Assembly: GCA_022758935.1 (NCBI GenBank)
Contig: JAEMQG010000197.1
Span: forward strand, 1-8,577
Direction of reading: 5' to 3'
Length of the DNA stretch: 8,577 nt
Origin: Candidatus Nitrosopumilus sp.
GTDB lineage: Archaea > Thermoproteota > Nitrososphaeria > Nitrososphaerales > Nitrosopumilaceae
The notes beneath the pieces were generated by a model that made no database searches, was not told where the DNA came from, and was given only the letters and a program-made list of their open reading frames with translations. This document shows positions 4,936-8,577 of the stretch, in pieces; positions within the stretch are counted from its first letter, which is position 1, and each line of letters opens with the position of its first letter. The position numbers and the translations under genes are program-made.

Positions 4936-7032
4936 TTAGAGACCTATTCTAACATCAAGAATTCTACAGCCCTTACCATTTTCCATGACTAAGACAGGAT
5001 TCATGTCAAGTTCTTTGATTTCCTTAAAGTCAGTAACTAGCTGAGATAGTCTCTGAATGCATTCAGATAATTTTGTAATATCAGATGGCTTTTCACCTCT
5101 AACACCCTGAAGTAATTTTTGTGTTTTAATAGATGCTATCATATCGTCTGCTTCTTTGTTGGTAATTGGTGCAAGCTTGAATGTAACATCTTTGAGAACT
5201 TCAACATAGATACCTCCCATTCCTAGCATAATAACAGGACCAAATCCAGGTTCTTGTTTGGAGCCAATAATCATCTCCTTGCCACCTTTTACCATCTCAA
5301 CAATAAGTACACCCTTTATCTCAGCATTCTTGTTATATTTTTTAGCATTGGCAATAATTGTCTTAAACGCTGCTCTAATTTCCAAATCATTTGTCAGGTT
5401 TACTTTAACTCCACCAGCATCTGACTTGTGAATAATTTGTGGCGAAGCAATCTTCATTACAACAGGATAACCAATTTGTTTTGCTATTTTTATGGCATCT
5501 GCTTCTGTTTTTGCAAGCGCGCTTTGTGGTAACGGTAGCCCATATGCTTTGAGAACTTGTTGTCCTTCTTCTTCCAAAAGATTCGGTCGTTTCTCTTTTT
5601 TAACTTTGTCAAAAATTTTCTTTGCTTTTAGTTTGTCAACTTTGAATGTCGTGATTTTTCCTTCCGGAGATTTAATCCAATTTGAAAACTTTAGCATTGC
5701 ACCAAGTGTTCTGATTGCTCCTTCTGCATATGTATAATATGGGACATCACCTACAGCTAGAATTTCTCTATATGTAATTCCTTCGTCTAATCCCATCAAG
5801 CTTGCAAGCATTGTTTTTTTATATTTTTTTGACATTGCAACAATTACTGTTGCTAGTTTATCATAATTCAAAGTTCCAGATGGAGTACACATTGAAATTA
5901 CAGAACCAACATTGGGATGTGTTAGGACACGTTCCAAAACGTTGCTGAATCTATTAAAATCAGCATCTCCTACAATATCGATAGGATTACGTGAGCTCCC
6001 CCAAGGAGGGATTACCGCATCAATCTTTGAACGAATAGAATCAATATTTGCCATTTTAATTCCTTGTCTAGAGCATGCATCAGTTGAGATAATTGCAGGA
6101 CCTCCAGCATTCGATACAATTACAAGTTCGCCATCTGAAGGAAGTGGTTGTTTGGAGAATGCAGTTGCATAATCAAATAGCTCTTCCATTGTGTCAACAC
6201 GGATTGCACCAGATTGTTTTAGCAAAGCATCATAGATTTCATCTGAACCCATCAAAGCGCCAGTATGGGACATTGCTGCTTTGGCACCTTCTGGACTACG
6301 ACCAGATTTAAGAACAAGAATTGGTTTTTTGAGTTTTTTTGTAATATTTTTACAGACTTTAAGAAATTCTTGCCCATCTCCCATATCTTCAAGATACATT
6401 ACAATAACTTTGGTTTGATTATGATTAGCTAAAATCTTGAGAATGTCAACTTCGTTCATTGCAGCTTTATTTCCCATACTAATTACTGCAGAAAATCCAA
6501 TTCCTTGAGCGCTGGCATCTTCAACTAGTGCTGCACATATTGCACCGCTCTGTGAAACAAGTGCAATTTTGCCAGACTTGGGTGTAACTTTGAGAAAAGT
6601 TGAATTCATCATGGTCTTTGGATCAAGATTCATGACACCAAGACAATTTGGACCAATTATTTGGATGTTGTATTTTTTAGCAATATCTTTTATCTGCTGT
6701 TCTCTTTTTGCTCCTTCTTCATCAACTTCTTTAAAACCAGCAGTGATAATTATTACGCCCTTAACTTTTTTCTTTCCACATTCTTCTAAAACAGATGCAA
6801 CCAAAAGATTGTTGATAACAATCACTGCAAGATCAACAGGTTTTGGAATATCTAAAACACTCTTGTAAGCTGTTTTGTAAAATACCGTAGGTCTAGATGG
6901 ACTTACAGGGAAAACTGTACCTTTGAAGCCATTCATAATATTTGATGTGATGGTTGCCCCAACACTACCTCGTTTGTCAGATGCCCCAATAATTGCTATA
7001 GATTTCGGTGAGAGAAAAACAGATTCAGCCAC
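4936..7032 (-). CDS. ADP-forming acyl-CoA synthetase, probably 4-hydroxybutyrate-CoA ligase
   Basis: A 698-residue single-chain ADP-forming acyl-CoA synthetase (acyl + CoA + ATP to acyl-CoA + ADP + Pi). Domain order: CoA-binding Rossmann domain, about 5-130 (IAIIGAS, GPNCLG); first ligase domain, 150-290 (LVSQSGAI at 158-165 and the phosphohistidine loop AMSHTGALMG with H256); second ligase-like domain, 300-445 (VSNAGGPAII, SSRNPIDIVGDA); and an ATP-grasp domain, 480-698 (GYPVVMKIASP, IIHKSDAGGV, ELDMNPVLV). Alpha and beta parts are fused, as in archaeal and bacterial NDP-forming Acs proteins. Position next to the dehydratase points to 4-hydroxybutyrate as substrate, as reported for Nmar_0206; 3-hydroxypropionate is the main alternative because a paralogue handles that step. 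Using ADP rather than AMP formation makes the thaumarchaeal cycle energetically cheap. The start is GTG at 7032; an in-frame TAA three codons upstream rules out any longer form. Confidence 0.93.
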   Translation of the reverse strand: MAESVFLSPKSIAIIGASDKRGSVGATITSNIMNGFKGTVFPVSPSRPTVFYKTAYKSVLDIPKPVDLAVIVINNLLVASVLEECGKKKVKGVIIITAGFKEVDEEGAKREQQIKDIAKKYNIQIIGPNCLGVMNLDPKTMMNSTFLKVTPKSGKIALVSQSGAICAALVEDASAQGIGFSAVISMGNKAAMNEVDILKILANHNQTKVIVMYLEDMGDGQEFLKVCKNITKKLKKPILVLKSGRSPEGAKAAMSHTGALMGSDEIYDALLKQSGAIRVDTMEELFDYATAFSKQPLPSDGELVIVSNAGGPAIISTDACSRQGIKMANIDSIRSKIDAVIPPWGSSRNPIDIVGDADFNRFSNVLERVLTHPNVGSVISMCTPSGTLNYDKLATVIVAMSKKYKKTMLASLMGLDEGITYREILAVGDVPYYTYAEGAIRTLGAMLKFSNWIKSPEGKITTFKVDKLKAKKIFDKVKKEKRPNLLEEEGQQVLKAYGLPLPQSALAKTEADAIKIAKQIGYPVVMKIASPQIIHKSDAGGVKVNLTNDLEIRAAFKTIIANAKKYNKNAEIKGVLIVEMVKGGKEMIIGSKQEPGFGPVIMLGMGGIYVEVLKDVTFKLAPITNKEADDMIASIKTQKLLQGVRGEKPSDITKLSECIQRLSQLVTDFKEIKELDMNPVLVMENGKGCRILDVRIGL

Positions 7033-7054
7033 GCTACGTTAGTTGAAGTATTTT

Positions 7055-7065
7055 GTATAATAAAG
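7055..7065 (-). promoter_or_regulatory. TATA element for the acyl-CoA synthetase gene
   Basis: The minus strand reads CTTTATTATAC, centred about 28 nt upstream of the GTG start. Its TTATAC end is 23 nt from the start codon, against 22 nt for the matching TTATAC of the dehydratase promoter, so the two pathway genes share promoter geometry. Confidence 0.58.
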
Positions 7066-7095
7066 TTATTCATAGAAATTTTTGATCTCTATTCT

Positions 7096-7452
7096 TTAGC
7101 TTCCCAGCATCTTTCCTGCTAAATTTTCTTTTCGTGGAATCCATAAAAGAGTTAGTTTAGAAAATTTTCCAACTATCGCCCAAGCTTCCCGTGCAAGTTC
7201 TCGTAATTTTTCGTTATTTATTGCAAATTCATGATTCAGTTGAGAGATGGTATTTTTTGAGTCGCTAAAAATTATTATTTCCTCGCCAGTATCTGCAAAT
7301 TTTTTAAGTGCTGCGATAATTGCCATGTATTCAGCCTGATTGTTTGTAATTTCTGGTTTTTTTTCATAAAAAGACTCGCCAGTTTCTTTTACAAAATAAC
7401 CAAAACCTCCATTCGGACCCCCTGAGCCATCTACATAAACACTAATTCCCAT
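7096..7452 (-). CDS. RNase HI-like nuclease
   Basis: A 118-residue short RNase H fold protein. Family motifs in order: VYVDGSGGPNGGFGYFV with the first catalytic Asp at D8; NNQAEYMAIIAAL with E41; IFSDSKNTISQL with D64. RNase HI cleaves the RNA strand of RNA/DNA hybrids using a DEDD metal site. The fourth acidic residue, normally an Asp after an N-x-A motif near the C-terminus, is not there: the sequence is RKENLAGKMLGS, with G113 at that position. The protein is also short and ends directly after this motif. It may still be active as a three-carboxylate variant. Its ATG overlaps the last 11 bp of the upstream membrane protein gene (GATGGGAATTAG), which suggests translational coupling. The synthetase gene follows after a 63 bp gap with its own promoter. 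Confidence 0.88.
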   Translation of the reverse strand: MGISVYVDGSGGPNGGFGYFVKETGESFYEKKPEITNNQAEYMAIIAALKKFADTGEEIIIFSDSKNTISQLNHEFAINNEKLRELAREAWAIVGKFSKLTLLWIPRKENLAGKMLGS

Positions 7453-7894
7453 CTTTATACAGCCCAGTCATTTTTACACTTAGATTAATTACCAACAAGC
7501 AAATTATTATAGATATAACTTGCGATACAATAGAAGCAAGATAAGCGTCATAGCTTAGTTTAAGAAAATAATATTGTAAAAACCATCTTGCTATAGTATA
7601 AACAACTTCGCCTATTCCTAGTGAAGTAATTATTTTAATTAGATCATGTCGAAGTTTTGATTTATCAGTTAGGCCGGATTCAAGTAAGTATTTTTTTCGA
7701 TTATCAAAATAATACAGTCCTACAAGCACAGAAAAATAAACCATGAAATCAACAGTTAATGTATAAGTGGCATTAAGAAAATCTTTCTGATCAGATAAAA
7801 TCTGAGCAACAGTAGCAGAGATTACAAGGGACACTACAAAAGCAATAAGAATATTTTTGTTCAGCATAAAATATTCGTGATATTTTTTTACCAT
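7442..7894 (-). CDS. Four-helix membrane protein, unknown function
   Basis: I do not recognise a family for this 150-residue protein. It has four predicted membrane helices at about 13-33, 42-63, 84-110 and 117-141, with a basic N-terminus (MVKKYHEY) and a charged loop between helices 2 and 3 (DNRKKYLLESGLTDKSKLRHD), which suggests that the loop is cytoplasmic. There is no signal peptide and no cofactor motif. The size and helix count resemble small four-helix carriers such as GtrA, but I see no motif that justifies the name. It lies 35 bp after the three-helix gene and overlaps the RNase H-like gene by 11 bp, so these two at least should share a message. M10 is an alternative start; 7894 is preferred because a TATA-like element lies 27 nt upstream. 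Confidence 0.78.
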   Translation of the reverse strand: MVKKYHEYFMLNKNILIAFVVSLVISATVAQILSDQKDFLNATYTLTVDFMVYFSVLVGLYYFDNRKKYLLESGLTDKSKLRHDLIKIITSLGIGEVVYTIARWFLQYYFLKLSYDAYLASIVSQVISIIICLLVINLSVKMTGLYKDGN

Positions 7895-7915
7895 AAAATT
7901 ATCAAGTTTTCACTA

Positions 7916-7925
7916 CAATTAAACC
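7916..7925 (-). promoter_or_regulatory. Possible TATA element for the four-helix membrane protein gene
   Basis: The minus strand reads GGTTTAATTG, centred about 27 nt upstream of the ATG at 7894, a leaderless distance. It overlaps the short gap after the three-helix gene. Confidence 0.35.
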
Positions 7926-7929
7926 AAGA

Positions 7930-8214
7930 TTAGTCCAAAGTAATTTTCAAGAAGATCAATAATCCTGTAAGTTCTGCAATACCCACTCCCAACATGTATG
8001 GAAATATCTCATGTGAAAAAATTTGATCCATTGAAAAATATGCGAATGCTCCAATGATATTATGAAGAAACAACATACCTGTAACAACAATCATGCCTAA
8101 TGGAAGCTGCGCTCTAGTTTTGACATACATTTTTCCAAAAATGAAAATCAACACTCCAAGCACCATCATATTCAGAATTGAAACAATAGACAACACTAGT
8201 GAATTAGATTCCAT
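7930..8214 (-). CDS. Three-helix small membrane protein, unknown function
   Basis: A 94-residue protein that is almost all membrane: helices at about 6-28, 38-60 and 69-91, joined by a basic loop (KMYVKTRAQ) and a short outer loop (MDQIFSHEIFP). I cannot assign a function. In archaea, small three-helix proteins of this general layout are often encoded beside winged-helix regulators (the DUF7521-type pairing), and here the sequence directly upstream is a broken frame resembling a winged-helix protein whose TAG stop abuts this ATG. That resemblance is weak and based on layout. The gene itself looks intact. If the upstream regulator is truly dead, this is the surviving partner of a two-gene unit. 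A TATA-like element 28 nt upstream could let it be expressed alone. Confidence 0.7.
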   Translation of the reverse strand: MESNSLVLSIVSILNMMVLGVLIFIFGKMYVKTRAQLPLGMIVVTGMLFLHNIIGAFAYFSMDQIFSHEIFPYMLGVGIAELTGLLIFLKITLD

Positions 8215-8444
8215 CTAGAGAGAAGCATCTCCTGATCTTTTATTTACTTTTGTCCAATTTTCATTCAATTTCTTCGTATCTTCATATTGGTCTCCAAAAA
8301 AGCAGATTTGAGATATGTAATGCCATATTTTTCCCTCTTTGTGAACATGTTGTTTTTTTCTAAAACTTTAATCGATGTTAAAGTCTTGTAATTCGGGTTC
8401 CATTCCTTGACAAGTTGATCGATATTGGATAGATGTATGAAAAT
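8215..8444 (-). pseudogene. Frameshifted, N-terminally truncated winged-helix regulator-like gene
   Basis: Two overlapping minus-strand frames each read as protein and join well. The first is open from 8444 and includes IDQLVKEWNPNYKTLTSIKV then LEKNNMFTKRE, which resembles the recognition helix and wing entry of BlaI/MecI/CopY-type winged-helix repressors (NP-x-Y-x-T-x-T-x-x-x-x-LE-x-x). It then runs out to a TGA at 8267-8265. The second continues from the same point with EGKIWHYISQ, which would be the wing, through FFGDQYEDTKKLNENWTKVN to a TAG at 8217-8215, abutting the next gene's ATG. The second frame has no start codon of its own. The switch falls near 8326-8336, in GGG and AAAAA runs, where adding one base restores the frame. 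About 20-25 N-terminal residues expected of the family are missing; an in-frame TAA lies at 8447-8445. The family is inferred from a short motif; a sequencing error at the homopolymer cannot be excluded. Confidence 0.5.
8238..8247 (-). promoter_or_regulatory. Possible TATA element for the three-helix gene
   Basis: The minus strand reads GTAAATAAAA, centred about 28 nt before the ATG at 8214. It lies inside the broken upstream frame, so it may be chance or coding sequence. Confidence 0.25.
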
Positions 8445-8450
8445 TTACGA

Positions 8451-8577
8451 TTAGAATAGATTGTATAAGCTTGCAAGGGCAACTCTGTCAGCTGGATCAA
8501 CTGTGGCAATTTTTCCGGCTACTCAAACTTCGTAAGGTTCAGGATTGATTTCAATTTTTGGTGTGAGATTATTGTAA
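8451..8577 (-). pseudogene. ureC: Urease alpha subunit (ureC) C-terminal remnant with in-frame TGA
   Basis: Reading the minus strand from the window edge gives YNNLTPKIEINPEPYEV, a TGA at 8525-8523, then in the same frame VAGKIATVDPADRVALASLY followed by NLF and a TAA at 8453-8451. This matches the C-terminal end of urease alpha subunits, which run KIEVDPETYEVRVDGEL, then an EPA-type segment and a final Y-F-L-F-like ending. The TGA sits exactly where the family has Arg, so one C-to-T change of CGA explains it. Urease hydrolyses urea to ammonia and CO2 at a nickel centre; the metal-binding residues lie far upstream, outside this window. Either the gene is dead, or it makes a protein lacking its last 24 residues. 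The sequence immediately after it is another broken gene, which favours decay. Confidence 0.78.

Noticed and set aside
5492..6868. Several plus-strand frames of 70-100 codons antisense to the acyl-CoA synthetase gene
   Set aside because: All are mirror readings of conserved ligase and ATP-grasp domains, with Ser/Phe-rich compositions and no start signals.
1..8577. tRNA, rRNA, insertion sequence, integrase site, toxin-antitoxin or defence genes
   Set aside because: No cloverleaf, transposase motif, terminal inverted repeat or defence-family motif was seen on either strand. Only metabolic, envelope and housekeeping genes plus gene remnants are supported.

Overview
The window looks like chromosome of an ammonia-oxidising archaeon of the Nitrososphaerota (Thaumarchaeota), most likely Nitrosopumilus-like. 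The evidence is AT-rich DNA, archaeal TATA-like elements about 25-28 nt upstream of most start codons with little or no 5' leader, a Sec11-type Ser/His signal peptidase, and above all adjacent genes for 4-hydroxybutyryl-CoA dehydratase and an ADP-forming acyl-CoA synthetase. That pair belongs to the thaumarchaeal 3-hydroxypropionate/4-hydroxybutyrate (HP/HB) CO2-fixation cycle. I recall the same pair as Nmar_0207/Nmar_0206 in N. maritimus; this is memory, not a search.

Left part (1-3015). A 5'-truncated TPM/YgcG-like membrane protein with a Gly/Ser tail is followed by lemA, both on the + strand. A thioredoxin gene converges on them from the minus strand. Divergent from thioredoxin are a zinc-ribbon/PRC-barrel/zinc-ribbon protein and a type I signal peptidase. 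Much of this part concerns the cell envelope. The stretch 3016-3332 has no convincing intact gene, but its right end carries a short, possibly broken, membrane-peptide frame.

Centre (3333-7032, minus strand). This is the HP/HB module. The synthetase activates 4-hydroxybutyrate to its CoA ester with ATP giving ADP + Pi, and the dehydratase turns that into crotonyl-CoA. Although in tandem, each gene has its own strong TATA-like element at almost the same distance from its start codon, so they may be separate leaderless transcripts rather than one message.

Right part (7096-8577, minus strand). An RNase HI-like gene overlaps the end of a four-helix membrane protein gene, preceded by a three-helix membrane protein gene. 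The last 363 bp contain no intact gene but are not empty. They hold the C-terminal tail of a urease alpha subunit (ureC) broken by an in-frame TGA, and immediately after it an N-terminally truncated, frameshifted gene that looks like a winged-helix regulator. This reads as a decayed urease locus and is the most interesting thing in the window. I see no CRISPR array, defence system, insertion sequence, tRNA or rRNA, and no clearly new multi-gene system.
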